Numbered from the stretch's first letter, positions 41,640-50,421 are shown. The stretch is 64,000 bases of DNA from Sporosarcina sp. ACRSL (GCF_022346605.1 NZ_JAKRNT010000007.1:1-64000), one strand, 5' to 3'. Numbers and translations: made by a program. Notes: generated by a model from the sequence alone, not told the origin.

Positions 41640-42511
41640 ACGTTGACCCCATTTCGTTTTTCCGTTTTATTTAATAAATAATCATGGAGGGATGCAGGTT
41701 CAATTGACAAGCCATGGGACTGCGCAAAATGCTTCCATTCGTTCGTATAAGGTTCATCCAGCATGACTTTCATTTTCGTCCCCATTTCTTGTTGCTCCAT
41801 GACAGTGTGTGACGGGATTATCGTTGAAAAAGAAGTCTTTTCCCCACTTAACCATATGCCTTTTTCCCGCATCGTTTCCATTGGTTCATGGAAAAGTACG
41901 GTGCCATCATGTATCACTACCAACGCTTCACATAGCGTTTGAATTTCTTCGATATGATGGGACGATAAAAAAATGAGTCTCGGGTTTTCTTCATAACTTT
42001 CCAACAGTACTTCGTTAAATTTCTTGCGCATAGCTATATCTAACCCATTGGTCGGTTCGTCTAGAATTGTTATTTCGGCATTACTGGCAATACCGATAAT
42101 AAATTGCAATGCTGATTTCATCCCCTTAGAGAGCCTTGGGATATGTTTGTTTTCATCCAAATGAAAAACGCTTAAAAGCTCTTTCGCAAGATCCATATCA
42201 AAGTTTGGATAGTAATAACCACCAAAGCGTAGCGCGTCTTTAACCTTCCAAAGCTTGCTGAATGGATGGTTTTCTTGCATATAACATAAGTGATGATTGG
42301 TTCGATCATTGTTATAAGGATCAAATCCTTTTATGTTTATCTCACCTTCAACAGGTTTTAAATGACCAGCTAACAACTTCATTAAGGTCGTTTTCCCAGT
42401 TCCGTTTCGCCCCCAAAGTCCAACGATGATTTTCTCATTCACTACCAAATTAAAGTCTTGCAATACTTTCGCAGAATCATAACGATAGTGAACCTGATTG
42501 ACTTTGATCAT
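41636..42511 (-). CDS. ABC transporter ATP-binding protein (YtrB-like)
   Basis: A 291-residue ABC ATPase. Walker A GRNGTGKTTLMKLLAG, Q-loop YMQENHPF, signature LSKGMKSALQ (degenerate from LSGGQ, as is common in YtrB-like exporters), Walker B ITILDEPTNGLDI and switch HHIEEI. The C-terminal ~80 residues are a small extra domain. Its ATG overlaps the GntR gene's stop. Together regulator, ATPase and permease form a ytrAB-like unit, known from B. subtilis to respond to cell-wall antibiotics. Confidence 0.88.
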   Translation of the reverse strand: MIKVNQVHYRYDSAKVLQDFNLVVNEKIIVGLWGRNGTGKTTLMKLLAGHLKPVEGEINIKGFDPYNNDRTNHHLCYMQENHPFSKLWKVKDALRFGGYYYPNFDMDLAKELLSVFHLDENKHIPRLSKGMKSALQFIIGIASNAEITILDEPTNGLDIAMRKKFNEVLLESYEENPRLIFLSSHHIEEIQTLCEALVVIHDGTVLFHEPMETMREKGIWLSGEKTSFSTIIPSHTVMEQQEMGTKMKVMLDEPYTNEWKHFAQSHGLSIEPASLHDYLLNKTEKRNGVNV

Positions 42512-42876
42512 GATTGAGCCTCCTTTTCTATTAACCGGATAATCTTTTGGACATCCATCCCTAAACGGGCCCCTTCTTCTAGTAAAGGGGTTATATAATT
42601 CTGTCGAAATTGTTGCTGCCGTTCTTCTACTATTTTTTGATACGCTCCTTCACTCACAAACATTCCAATCCCTCTTTGTTTGTAAATAAAATCATCATCC
42701 ACTAAAGTTTGAAGTCCTTTTCTTACAGTTGCACGATTAATATTGTAAAAGCTAGACAATTCATTCTCAGAGGGTAATTGGTCTCCTTCTTTTAAATGAC
42801 CTACCACAATTTCATCTAATATGATTTGTGCAATTTGTAGAAAAAGTGGCTGATTTTCATCTAATGATGGCTTCAA
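42508..42876 (-). CDS. GntR family regulator (YtrA subfamily)
   Basis: A 122-residue winged-helix repressor with the GntR domain (LDEIVVGHLKEGDQLPSENE, FYNINRATVRKGLQTLVDDD) and only a ~45-residue C-terminal dimerisation tail. This short form is typical of the YtrA subfamily. TTG start behind GGAGGTAAAG. It overlaps the ABC ATPase gene and probably represses its own operon through the palindrome upstream. Confidence 0.9.
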   Translation of the reverse strand: MKPSLDENQPLFLQIAQIILDEIVVGHLKEGDQLPSENELSSFYNINRATVRKGLQTLVDDDFIYKQRGIGMFVSEGAYQKIVEERQQQFRQNYITPLLEEGARLGMDVQKIIRLIEKEAQS

Positions 42877-42932
42877 CGCTTTACCTCCGATTTCTCTATA
42901 TATGTTTACTTGTATACTCGACTAATCAACCA

Positions 42933-42955
42933 TACAACAATATTGTATTGTTGTA
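42933..42955. promoter_or_regulatory. Perfect palindrome upstream of the GntR/ABC operon
   Basis: TACAACAATA and TATTGTTGTA form a perfect 10-bp inverted repeat around TTG, 57 bases before the GntR start. It is the obvious candidate operator. The rest of 42960-43260 holds no gene; I see a degenerate GATTGAGCTGCC stub of the terminator repeat near 43087. Confidence 0.7.
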
Positions 42956-43267
42956 AAGTGAGAAATGTTCTTACATCTCTAGTTTTTTTATTGCTTGTCT
43001 GCGGAATTTAACAAAAAGGGTGAAATGTGAAAGGAATATGATTAATTTTATTGAACTTACTATGTAAGGAAATAAACTTTTTCCATGATTGAGCTGCCAG
43101 CAAGGGTTCAGGCTGCGATTCGGAGATCTAGACAGTATGGGCAACCAGTAGAGTCGGCTTTTGAAAGCCACTTAGGTTACATGAGACAGTAGGAGAGTAT
43201 AGATAGTAACGAGTTTTGAGAAACGACTGAAATTGATCTTTATATAAAAGATAGCGAGTGGTGAGAG

Positions 43268-44722
43268 ATGTTTGAGATTGTTTTAAATGATGAGACTGAA
43301 CAACCTATGTACCAATCTCTTTATATACAGATTCGCAATAACATTCGAAATGGAGTAGTAGGAGATGGGACGAAGCTCCCTTCAATAAGGTCTTTGCAAC
43401 TGCAACTGAATATTAGTAAAACACCTATTGAAACAGCATACCAAATGCTGATATCGGAAGGGTACGTGGTAAGTAAACCACGATCTGGCTTTTATGTAGT
43501 ATACCCATTTTCAGATGATCCAAATGTAATAAGTGCTAGGAAAGAACGGCGGAAGGAAAACAGTGTCGTTAACAGTACAAAGGAAAAAAATGCAATACAG
43601 AAGAAAATAATCGATTTTAATCCGACTGCAATCGGGAACGATCTGTTTCCGATTCGTATTTGGAATAAAGCAGTCAAAGAAGCGATCGAGAGAAATCAGT
43701 TAGAACTCGGGAAATACGGATTTCCTCAGGGAGAGTTGAAATTAAGGGTACTGCTTTGTGAATACTTATACAACTCCAGAGGGGTGAATTGTACGCCAGA
43801 ACAAATTGTTATTGGTAATGGAATCACAAGTAGTATGAATATGATTTCAAAACTGCTAGACAGTAAAGTGTTTGCCATCGAAGAACCTGGCTTTAACTTG
43901 GTTAGAAACCAGCTCATACTGAATGATTGTGAAGTCATACCAATCCCTCTGGATGGTACAGGTATCATTATAGAAGAACTGGAAAAGAAAACGATCGAAG
44001 CAGTTTATGTTACGCCTTCGCATCAGTTTCCGACGGGGTGTGTCATGCCATATGCAAAAAGAGAACAGCTTATTAAATGGGCAACTGCAAATAACTCTTA
44101 CATTATTGAAGATGACTATGACAGTGAAATCAGGTATGTAGGGAAACCTATTCCTTCCTTACAGGGGATGGATAATTCGGGCAGAGTGATTTATATTGGG
44201 ACTTTTTCTAAAATCTTTTCTCCTGCATTGCGAATGAATTATATGGTGATACCACAAACATTAATGGAAAGAATGAAGGATATTTCTTCTGAAGTAAATT
44301 ATTTGCCCTCTCGTTTTGAACAATGGGCAATGAGTGATTTTTTAGAAAAAGGGCATTTGTATCGTCATATCCGAAGGGTTCGCATTTCGTACCGGAAAAA
44401 GCATAAATTATTAGTTGATTTAATTAGGCTACATCTCGAACCACATGTTGAAATCAAAGGAGAAAATGCTGGTATTCATCTTCAATTGGTTGTAAAAACC
44501 AAGCATTCAGTCAAAACACTGATTGAAGCCGCAGCGTCAAATGGAGTAAAAGTGTATGATTTTAAAAATATGTGGATGAATGAAGTTATGGATGTCTTTC
44601 CTATAATTTATCTTGGGTTTGCAGCTATTAGTGAAAAAGATATGGAAGCTGGTATTCTTTTATTAAAAAAATCTTGGATGCCTCTATTAGCAGTCAATGA
44701 AAACTGCCTTTTTAAAAAGTAA
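43268..44722 (+). CDS. MocR-type PLP-dependent transcriptional regulator
   Basis: A 484-residue fusion of an N-terminal GntR winged helix (residues ~12-78: YQSLYIQIRNNIRNGVVGDG, KLPSIRSLQLQLNISKTPIE) and a C-terminal fold-type I aminotransferase domain (~115-470). The PLP lysine is expected in IGTFSKIFSPALRMNY, and EDDYDSEIRY carries the Asp that contacts the pyridine nitrogen. This group (PdxR, GabR) senses vitamin B6 or amino compounds. It lies upstream of a thioredoxin-like gene and an EamA exporter, which may be its targets. Confidence 0.93.
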   Translation: MFEIVLNDETEQPMYQSLYIQIRNNIRNGVVGDGTKLPSIRSLQLQLNISKTPIETAYQMLISEGYVVSKPRSGFYVVYPFSDDPNVISARKERRKENSVVNSTKEKNAIQKKIIDFNPTAIGNDLFPIRIWNKAVKEAIERNQLELGKYGFPQGELKLRVLLCEYLYNSRGVNCTPEQIVIGNGITSSMNMISKLLDSKVFAIEEPGFNLVRNQLILNDCEVIPIPLDGTGIIIEELEKKTIEAVYVTPSHQFPTGCVMPYAKREQLIKWATANNSYIIEDDYDSEIRYVGKPIPSLQGMDNSGRVIYIGTFSKIFSPALRMNYMVIPQTLMERMKDISSEVNYLPSRFEQWAMSDFLEKGHLYRHIRRVRISYRKKHKLLVDLIRLHLEPHVEIKGENAGIHLQLVVKTKHSVKTLIEAAASNGVKVYDFKNMWMNEVMDVFPIIYLGFAAISEKDMEAGILLLKKSWMPLLAVNENCLFKK

Positions 44723-44724
44723 TA

Positions 44725-44757
44725 AACTGACCATTTTGAAATGGTCAGTTTTTTTAT
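44725..44757 (+). terminator. Terminator after the MocR gene
   Basis: AAACTGACCATTT-TG-AAATGGTCAGTTT is a perfect 13-bp stem followed by T residues. Confidence 0.93.
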
Positions 44758-44791
44758 ATGCTTCATATATATACTTGGTGAGGTGATATAT

Positions 44792-45418
44792 ATGACATTA
44801 AATTTAAAACATGTTATCGGAAAAGGAATTACTGCTCAAGAATTTATGGAAGGGATGCAGGTACGGTCAATGGAATTAAGTAATATTCCGAATACGAAAG
44901 AGAGGTTCATTAATACTTACAAAGACTTTACTTGGAAAAGTGAAAAAGAAAAGGAATTCTTTACTTCCATTTCTACAAGAGCGGATTTAATAAGTTTTAT
45001 TCTTTGCACTGATTGGTGTCCTGATGTTATTTGGAATGTTCCTGTCCTGCTAAAGATAATGGAACAAAGTCAGATTCCTACAGAAATACTAATAATGGAA
45101 GAGCACTTAGAAACAATGGACTTGTTTTTGACGGACGGTGCACGTGCGCAGCCAATCCTAGTTATTCTCAAGAAAAACGGAGATGTCTTGGGAAGATGGG
45201 GAGCCCGTCCCTCTTATATTCAAAAAGTTATGGATCAATTTAAAGAAGGTAACCCTAAAAAAGATTCGGATTATCAAAATAAATTAAATGACGTATATAA
45301 AGAAATCGGGAAGTTATATAATTCAGCGGACCAATATCAAGAAGTTATCCTGAGCGAATTACAGCAATTGTTCTCCAATATAGAAAAGCGCCAACTTGAT
45401 AATAAAGGAATACTTTAA
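44792..45418 (+). CDS. Thioredoxin-family protein
   Basis: A 208-residue protein with a thioredoxin-like fold: ISFILCTDWCPDVIWNVPVL (the first Cys in strand 3, then WCPDV in place of CxxC), and TDGARAQPILVILKKNGDVL with the cis-Pro. The N-terminus MTLNLKHVIGKGITAQEFME is as in 'thioredoxin family protein' YtpP-like COG members. The C-terminal ~45 residues form a helical tail that is duplicated as a fragment at 48.6 kb. ATG 44792 has GAGGTGAT upstream. It is followed two bases later by the EamA gene, so the two form an operon. Confidence 0.82.
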   Translation: MTLNLKHVIGKGITAQEFMEGMQVRSMELSNIPNTKERFINTYKDFTWKSEKEKEFFTSISTRADLISFILCTDWCPDVIWNVPVLLKIMEQSQIPTEILIMEEHLETMDLFLTDGARAQPILVILKKNGDVLGRWGARPSYIQKVMDQFKEGNPKKDSDYQNKLNDVYKEIGKLYNSADQYQEVILSELQQLFSNIEKRQLDNKGIL

Positions 45419-45419
45419 T

Positions 45420-46349
45420 ATGCCACGTTCTGTATATCTCTCTTTATTGGTTCTTAGTATGATTTGGGGAGGTTCCTACTACTTTATTAAGATTTTGCTC
45501 GAAGTATTTGAACCATGGACAATTGTATTTTTTAGATCTACTCTCGGTTTGGTCACGATCATTTTGATTATGTTGTTAATGAGAAAATCCTTTGAGCTCA
45601 AAAAAATACCATGGGTATGGATGACCGTTGTGGCAGCGGTTAATACAGCTATTCCTTGGGCTATTATTGGGTTTAGCGAAATTAGATTAACTAGTAACAT
45701 GGCCGCGTTATTAAATTCAACAACACCTCTTCTTTCGTTACTATTAGGGATTCTCTTTTTTGGAACAAAAGCAGTTCGTTGGCATTGGGTGGGAATCAGT
45801 ATTGGGATTATAGGACTAATGATCCTTTTGGGTTTGAAAACAAATATGGTCTATATCGATATAGTAGGCGGAATTGGCATGATTGTTGCATCCTTATTTT
45901 ATGGATTAGGGTCTCATTTGTCGAAAAGCCTACTCAAAGGACTTTCACCATTTCAAGCAACATTAGGTACGTTATTTTTCACATCAATAATAAGTGGAAT
46001 CGTGGCCATTTCAACCGAAGACATTCCTTTAACGAAAGTGGTTACCCCGATTAACCTTTTTGTTCTAATTGGTTTAGGCATTTTTGGTTCTGGTGTAGCC
46101 TATATCTTGTTTTATTTTATTGTTAATCGTGGAACGCCTGTTATTGCTACAACTGTAACTTATCTTATACCCGTTTTTTCATTGGTATGGGGCACCCTAT
46201 TTCTCAACGAAAGCATACATCTGAATATGATAATAGGCGCTCTTTTGATTATGTCGGGAATTTTTTTAACTGGTAAAAATAGCGGTAAAAAAGAGGGAAT
46301 AGTGAATGAAGTTGAAAATGCAGAAAATGTCCCCTTATCAGCAAAATAA
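45420..46349 (+). CDS. EamA/DMT family transporter
   Basis: A 309-residue ten-segment transporter of the drug/metabolite superfamily with two EamA repeats: SLLVLSMIWGGSYYFIKILL and IALINTAIPWAI-like region in the first half; IVASLFYGLGSHLSKSLLKG and TVTYLIPVFSLVWGTLFLNE in the second. AAAGGA precedes ATG 45420, which touches the stop of the thioredoxin-like gene. DMT members near MocR regulators often export amino acids or amino-like compounds. The substrate here is unknown. Confidence 0.9.
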   Translation: MPRSVYLSLLVLSMIWGGSYYFIKILLEVFEPWTIVFFRSTLGLVTIILIMLLMRKSFELKKIPWVWMTVVAAVNTAIPWAIIGFSEIRLTSNMAALLNSTTPLLSLLLGILFFGTKAVRWHWVGISIGIIGLMILLGLKTNMVYIDIVGGIGMIVASLFYGLGSHLSKSLLKGLSPFQATLGTLFFTSIISGIVAISTEDIPLTKVVTPINLFVLIGLGIFGSGVAYILFYFIVNRGTPVIATTVTYLIPVFSLVWGTLFLNESIHLNMIIGALLIMSGIFLTGKNSGKKEGIVNEVENAENVPLSAK

Positions 46350-46487
46350 ATTGAAAAGGTAAGTGAAGAAGCGTCTCAAGCTATTGAACAACAGTGGACA
46401 GACGACTCTTTGAGCCGAAGACTGGAATTATTTGGGAGAGAAGAAACTTTCGCAATCGTAAAAGACCAGATCTATAGTTGTTCCTGA
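46350..46487 (+). pseudogene. In-frame coding remnant after the EamA gene
   Basis: Directly after the EamA stop the same frame stays open for ~45 codons: IEKVSEEASQAIEQQWTDDS, LSRRLELFGREETFAIVKDQ, then a stop. There is no start or ribosome binding site. It looks like the end of a lost gene. Nothing else is seen to 46590. Confidence 0.3.
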
Positions 46488-46590
46488 AAGCCACTTCTAC
46501 AATCCCTTTTTACTCTTACAAGTTTCATTTGATTGATTTGTTTGTATGTTTCTTGTAAAATTTTGTTAAGTGTTTACGTTAGATAATGCA

Positions 46591-46606
46591 CTTACTTAAA
46601 AGTAAG
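46591..46606. promoter_or_regulatory. CTTACTT palindrome upstream of the HxlR gene
   Basis: CTTACTTAAAAGTAAG has 7-bp arms and lies 14 bases before the ATG. It resembles the TTACT-N-AGTAA boxes bound by YodB/CatR-type DUF24 regulators. A sister site lies at 47148-47163. Confidence 0.75.
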
Positions 46607-46620
46607 GGGAGGATTTATCA

Positions 46621-46953
46621 ATGATTCATAAGCGTGAATGCCCAGTTGAGACAGTCATTCATGTTTTAGGCGGCAAATGGAAGCCGATGATTTTATGGCA
46701 ATTGATTGAATCCGATAAACGATTCAGCGATCTGGAAAAGCTTATACCTGATGTTTCACAAAAAATGCTTTCACAACATCTCCGAGATTTGGAACGAGAA
46801 GGCATAGTCGATAGAACGATCTACCCTACCATCCCTCCAAAAGTAGAATATTCCCTCAGTGAATACGGCAAAACACTGATCCCTGTAGCAGAAGTCATGT
46901 GTGCTTGGGGAGAAGGTCATAATAAGCGGAAATATGAAGAATCCGCGTCTTAA
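46621..46953 (+). CDS. HxlR/DUF24 family redox-type regulator
   Basis: A 110-residue winged-helix protein of the MarR/DUF24 (HxlR) family: VIHVLGGKWKPMILWQLIES, RFSDLEKLIPDVSQKMLSQH, VDRTIYPTIPPKVEYSLSEY. Cys7 in HKRECPVE is the conserved N-terminal sensor thiol that in YodB, CatR and HypR reacts with quinones, hypochlorite or diamide. The palindrome before its ATG implies autoregulation. The same palindrome precedes the reductase gene downstream. Confidence 0.92.
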   Translation: MIHKRECPVETVIHVLGGKWKPMILWQLIESDKRFSDLEKLIPDVSQKMLSQHLRDLEREGIVDRTIYPTIPPKVEYSLSEYGKTLIPVAEVMCAWGEGHNKRKYEESAS

Positions 46954-47000
46954 AGCCGGTTCAAAGAACTTGTAGACTACACTAATTCGATCAACTTAAC

Positions 47001-47037
47001 ACAAAAGCTGCCACGGAGTACCGGGCAGCTTTTGTTT
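47001..47037 (+). terminator. Terminator after the HxlR gene
   Basis: ACAAAAGCTGCC and GGCAGCTTTTGT form a 12-bp stem around ~11 bases, followed by TTATC. Confidence 0.88.
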
Positions 47038-47147
47038 ATCTACAGTCGGCACTCTCCTGCTAGTGTAGGGTTATCGCCAATCTGTCTTTAGAATTTTCCT
47101 GTCCTCCCGACCCCCGCGTGAACAATAAAACTAATCCTTCTTGCATG

Positions 47148-47182
47148 CTTACTTTTTAGTAAGTACCTTACTTTAAAGTGCG
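47148..47182. promoter_or_regulatory. CTTACT palindromes upstream of the SDR gene
   Basis: CTTACTTTTTAGTAAG at 47148-47163 matches the site before the HxlR gene. A half-degenerate second copy, CTTACTTTAAAGTGCG, starts at 47167. Both lie about 80-110 bases before the reductase start, where a repressor would block the promoter. Confidence 0.72.
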
Positions 47183-47259
47183 TTCTTAACAGAATATTAA
47201 AACGATGCTAAGCTCGAGTTAAACAAAAATTATTAGCCGTTTATGAGGAGGAAAGAACA

Positions 47260-47988
47260 ATGAGAATTATTGTTTTTGGAGCGACGGGGAATACGGGAAG
47301 AAGATTGTTGGCGCAAGGGATAAAAATGGGGCATGAAATGACCGCATTTGTACGGAATACTGAGAAACTTTATGATCAACTAGGTGAGCATTCCGTTCAG
47401 CATGTGAAGGTGATCGTGGACGATATTATGGACCCGGTCAGCGTTGGTGAGGCGCTCTCGCATCAAGACGCCGCAATTATTGCAGCCGGTCATGCGGGCC
47501 AGGGAGAAGAATTTATTCGGATCGTCGATAACATTATAAGCCAATGTGAATTCCAAACTAGTTTCTCTGGGCGGGTATGGATAATGGGAGGAGCCGGGCT
47601 GCTGGATATTCCATATACCGATCTCATCGGCAACAATTTACCCGGCTTCCCGCCTGAGTATAAAAATCACAACCGGAATTTCGATCGGCTACAGCAGACT
47701 CAACTCGATTGGTCCATTATGTGTCCGGGAACAATGAGTGATTCGATAGAGCATCCAAATTCGGTTCATCTGCATGTAACAACGGAAACCTTGCCCATTC
47801 CGATTCCGGAGATGATCAAGGAATATTCCGAGGAAGATATAGCCCATCACTTGTTCAGCCGGCTTCAAGAGCTGGTTGTTGCTTATGACGATGTCGCGAA
47901 ATGTATGCTGGACCATATAGAGCTCGGAGGATCGTTTAAAAGAAAAAGGGTTGGTATTGCCTACCGAAGCAATATTCCGGTGCACTGA
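47260..47988 (+). CDS. NAD(P)-binding SDR-type oxidoreductase
   Basis: A 242-residue atypical short-chain dehydrogenase/NAD(P)H-binding protein. The glycine-rich loop is VFGATGNTGRRLL, followed by MTAFVRNTEKL as the cofactor-selecting strand and VWIMGGAGLLDIPYTDL, with QTQLDWSIMCPGTMSD near the active site. This is the YwnB/NmrA-like group that often accompanies HxlR regulators and responds to electrophiles. AGGAGG precedes the ATG. G+C looks higher than in neighbouring genes. It likely forms an operon with the DUF2269 gene 20 bases downstream. Confidence 0.88.
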   Translation: MRIIVFGATGNTGRRLLAQGIKMGHEMTAFVRNTEKLYDQLGEHSVQHVKVIVDDIMDPVSVGEALSHQDAAIIAAGHAGQGEEFIRIVDNIISQCEFQTSFSGRVWIMGGAGLLDIPYTDLIGNNLPGFPPEYKNHNRNFDRLQQTQLDWSIMCPGTMSDSIEHPNSVHLHVTTETLPIPIPEMIKEYSEEDIAHHLFSRLQELVVAYDDVAKCMLDHIELGGSFKRKRVGIAYRSNIPVH

Positions 47989-48008
47989 GGAGAAGGGAGA
48001 TAATCGGT

Positions 48009-48461
48009 TTGTTTGGATTACTGCTCGTTTTGCATATATTGGCTGCGATCGCCATAATTGGTCCCGCTTTCGTAACGCCCATCATTCGAAGATCCGCTAG
48101 AACCATCGGTCAGCTGCGCTTTGCTTTTGGTGTAACGACCAAGCTTGCCATAATACCAAAAATTGGTGGAGCCGTACTTATTATTACCGGGGTTTGGCTA
48201 ATGATCATAACCAAGATGGGGTTATCCCAAATGTGGCTGAATGTATCCATCCTTTTATCGCTGCTCATGGTCGTCATAATCGACGGATTGATTGCGCCGC
48301 GTATGAAAAAGATCATAAAAATCGTATCTGAAAGTCAAGACCAAGGAAATGAAATACCCGCCGAGCTCGTACTGTTGATGAAAAGGATCGTACCAATCGA
48401 GACAGCTGCACAGTTGCTGATGATTACCATATTGGTGCTTATGGTCGTTAAGCCATTTTAA
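48009..48461 (+). CDS. DUF2269 family membrane protein
   Basis: A 150-residue protein with four membrane segments (FGLLLVLHILAAIAIIGPAF, IPKIGGAVLIITGVWLMIIT, VSILLSLLMVVIIDGLIAP, AAQLLMITILVLMVVKPF). The early His in VLHILAA and the conserved IGP region are those of DUF2269, a predicted integral membrane, possibly haem- or quinone-related protein. TTG start behind GAAGGGAG. It shares an operon with the reductase and so probably the HxlR control. Confidence 0.82.
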   Translation: MFGLLLVLHILAAIAIIGPAFVTPIIRRSARTIGQLRFAFGVTTKLAIIPKIGGAVLIITGVWLMIITKMGLSQMWLNVSILLSLLMVVIIDGLIAPRMKKIIKIVSESQDQGNEIPAELVLLMKRIVPIETAAQLLMITILVLMVVKPF

Positions 48462-48598
48462 AGAAGCAGAGGGGAGAGACTTGACCACATTTTCACCACT
48501 AACGCTTCAGAATCCGGGGATCTATGTTCTCTTCAGATGGCAAACGATCCCCATGGTAAAGAGGTGATGTTCCTACTTTGAAGGAAGAATCATAGAAA

Positions 48599-48817
48599 TT
48601 GGATCAATCCAATGAAAGTAACCCTAAAAATGATTCGGATTACCCAAATAAATTAAATGACCTATATAAAAAATTTGGGAAGTTATATAATTCAGGGGAC
48701 CGATATCAAGAAGTCATTCTGATCGAATTACAGCAATTGTTCTCATCTATAGAAACTCGCCAATTTGAATTATCAAGGAAGCGGGAAATAGAGAAGTGGT
48801 CACATGAAATAATCTAA
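48599..48817 (+). pseudogene. Duplicated C-terminal fragment of the thioredoxin-like gene
   Basis: The 72-codon frame repeats the helical tail of the protein at 44792-45418: SNPKNDSDYPNKLNDLYKKF matches GNPKKDSDYQNKLNDVYKEI, and the similarity continues to YQEVILIELQQLFSSIETRQ. The thioredoxin domain is missing, and there is no ribosome binding site. The copy is diverged, so the duplication is not very recent. Bases 48462-48598 hold nothing recognisable. Confidence 0.8.
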
Positions 48818-48821
48818 TAGC

Positions 48822-49784
48822 TTATTTCTTTTCGTGAAATTTTATTACGGACAACGCGGACGATACAATCTCTTTAGGTAATTCCTTGGGGGAAATGACC
48901 TTAATATTATTTGTAAATCCTAATATGAACTCGATAGCCTCTTGCTTGTCATTAAATCTTAAAGTCGCTGGTATCCATTTATCTTCATTTGGATTCTGTG
49001 TTTCTATAAAATGAACAAACTTGCCTGTAAATTTAATTCTATTTATAATTGCTGGATGTATTTCTACTTGTACATCAAATTCGGGTAAATTTTGTATAAA
49101 TTTTACCTTAGATTGTTCCCAGTATGCCGCCAAATTGAAATTAAGCGGTCTGCTAAAAGTTTCATTTAAAACCTCTACATTGTGTATACGTGATACCCTG
49201 TAATTACGTAGCTCTCCATTTCTTGATGCAACAAGATACCACCTATTCCCTTTCGCTACCAATCCTAATGGTTCAATCAACCTTTCTTTTTGTTCCCCAT
49301 CGGCCTGTTCATAGTAAATTTTTAATTTTTTACTTTCCCATACTGCTTGTTGGACGGTTTTGAGAGCTTGTACTTTTTCTTTGGATTGTCGCCAAGTGCC
49401 CGAATCGATATGAATTCTTTCCCACATCGCCTGTGCTTCATCCCGAAATGTACCAGGGATGGCTGCAAGTAACTTTTGTCTGGTATCTAATGCTTGGCTA
49501 TTTAATCCTATGTCTTCGAGTAATTTTCTTGAAGGGAAGAGAAATAGAGTTTTTATGTCATCTTTGTTTAATCCACTTAGTTTACTGCGGAAGTTGTCTA
49601 ACAGACGCCATCCCCCCTCTTTTCCCCTATCAGAGACAATGGGTACCCCTGCAGTACTTAAAGCATCCATGTCTCTTAGGATGGTTCTATCTGATACTTC
49701 TAATTCATTGGCTAGTTCCTTTGCCGTCATTTTCCCTCTGTTCTGTAACAAAATCATAATATTCATTAATCTGTCTGCTCTCAT
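48822..49784 (-). CDS. HTH/WYL-domain transcriptional regulator
   Basis: A ~320-residue YafY-family regulator. The N-terminal helix-turn-helix (NRGKMTAKELANELEVSDRT, ILRDMDALSTAGVPIVSDRG) is followed by the WYL domain (LIEPLGLVAKGNRWYLVASR, LRNYRVSRIHNVEVLNETFS) and a C-terminal extension. WYL domains sense small ligands or nucleic acids. ATG 49784 suits AGGGATGG better than 49793. It is divergent from the DHFR-family reductase gene and probably controls it; such pairs are common in Bacilli. Confidence 0.9.
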   Translation of the reverse strand: MRADRLMNIMILLQNRGKMTAKELANELEVSDRTILRDMDALSTAGVPIVSDRGKEGGWRLLDNFRSKLSGLNKDDIKTLFLFPSRKLLEDIGLNSQALDTRQKLLAAIPGTFRDEAQAMWERIHIDSGTWRQSKEKVQALKTVQQAVWESKKLKIYYEQADGEQKERLIEPLGLVAKGNRWYLVASRNGELRNYRVSRIHNVEVLNETFSRPLNFNLAAYWEQSKVKFIQNLPEFDVQVEIHPAIINRIKFTGKFVHFIETQNPNEDKWIPATLRFNDKQEAIEFILGFTNNIKVISPKELPKEIVSSALSVIKFHEKK

Positions 49785-49890
49785 AAAATCCATCCCTTCG
49801 GTGAAAGTACGAATTAATTTTTTAAATATGACAGAAGGTGTCGTGTATTAATAATATACTTAATTTAAAGATAAGGAAAGGAGAACTATT

Positions 49891-50421
49891 ATGGATCAAA
49901 ATCGAAATGTCGTATTATTTATTGCATCGAGTTTGGATGGATATATTGCTACAAAAGATGAATCTCTTGAGTGGTTATTTAAAGTAGAAGGTGAAGGTGA
50001 TAATGGCTTTTCGGAGTTTTATGATACGGTTGATACAGTATTAATGGGTAAAAAAACGTACGATTGGATAATGAGACATATGGATGAATTTCCATATAAA
50101 AATAAAGAATGCTTTGTGTTTACAAGATCTATGATTAAAGATACTGAAAATGCAAAATTTGTAAGTGTTGAAATAACTAATTTTGTTAATAAATTAAAAA
50201 GCCAACATGGCAAAAAAATTTGGATTGTGGGTGGTGGAAGGTTGTTAAATTCTTTTATACAAGAGAATTTAGTTGATGAATTTATCATAACTGTTGCACC
50301 AACTATACTAGGTGAAGGAATTCCATTATTTATAGAGGGGGATTATCAATTAGACCTTTCGTTGAAAGGAACGAGGAACTTTAATCAATTTGTCGAATTG
50401 CATTATGAACGTAAACATTAA
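49891..50421 (+). CDS. Dihydrofolate reductase family protein (RibD C-terminal-like)
   Basis: A 176-residue NADPH-dependent reductase of the DHFR/RibD-C fold: VVLFIASSLDGYIATKDESL, VDTVLMGKKTYDWIMRHMDE, KKIWIVGGGRLLNSFIQENL and the C-terminal EFIITVAPTILGEGIPLF. This group (B. subtilis YwjB/YyaP-like) is distinct from true FolA. AAAGGAGAA precedes the ATG. It is transcribed away from the WYL regulator. Confidence 0.9.
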   Translation: MDQNRNVVLFIASSLDGYIATKDESLEWLFKVEGEGDNGFSEFYDTVDTVLMGKKTYDWIMRHMDEFPYKNKECFVFTRSMIKDTENAKFVSVEITNFVNKLKSQHGKKIWIVGGGRLLNSFIQENLVDEFIITVAPTILGEGIPLFIEGDYQLDLSLKGTRNFNQFVELHYERKH

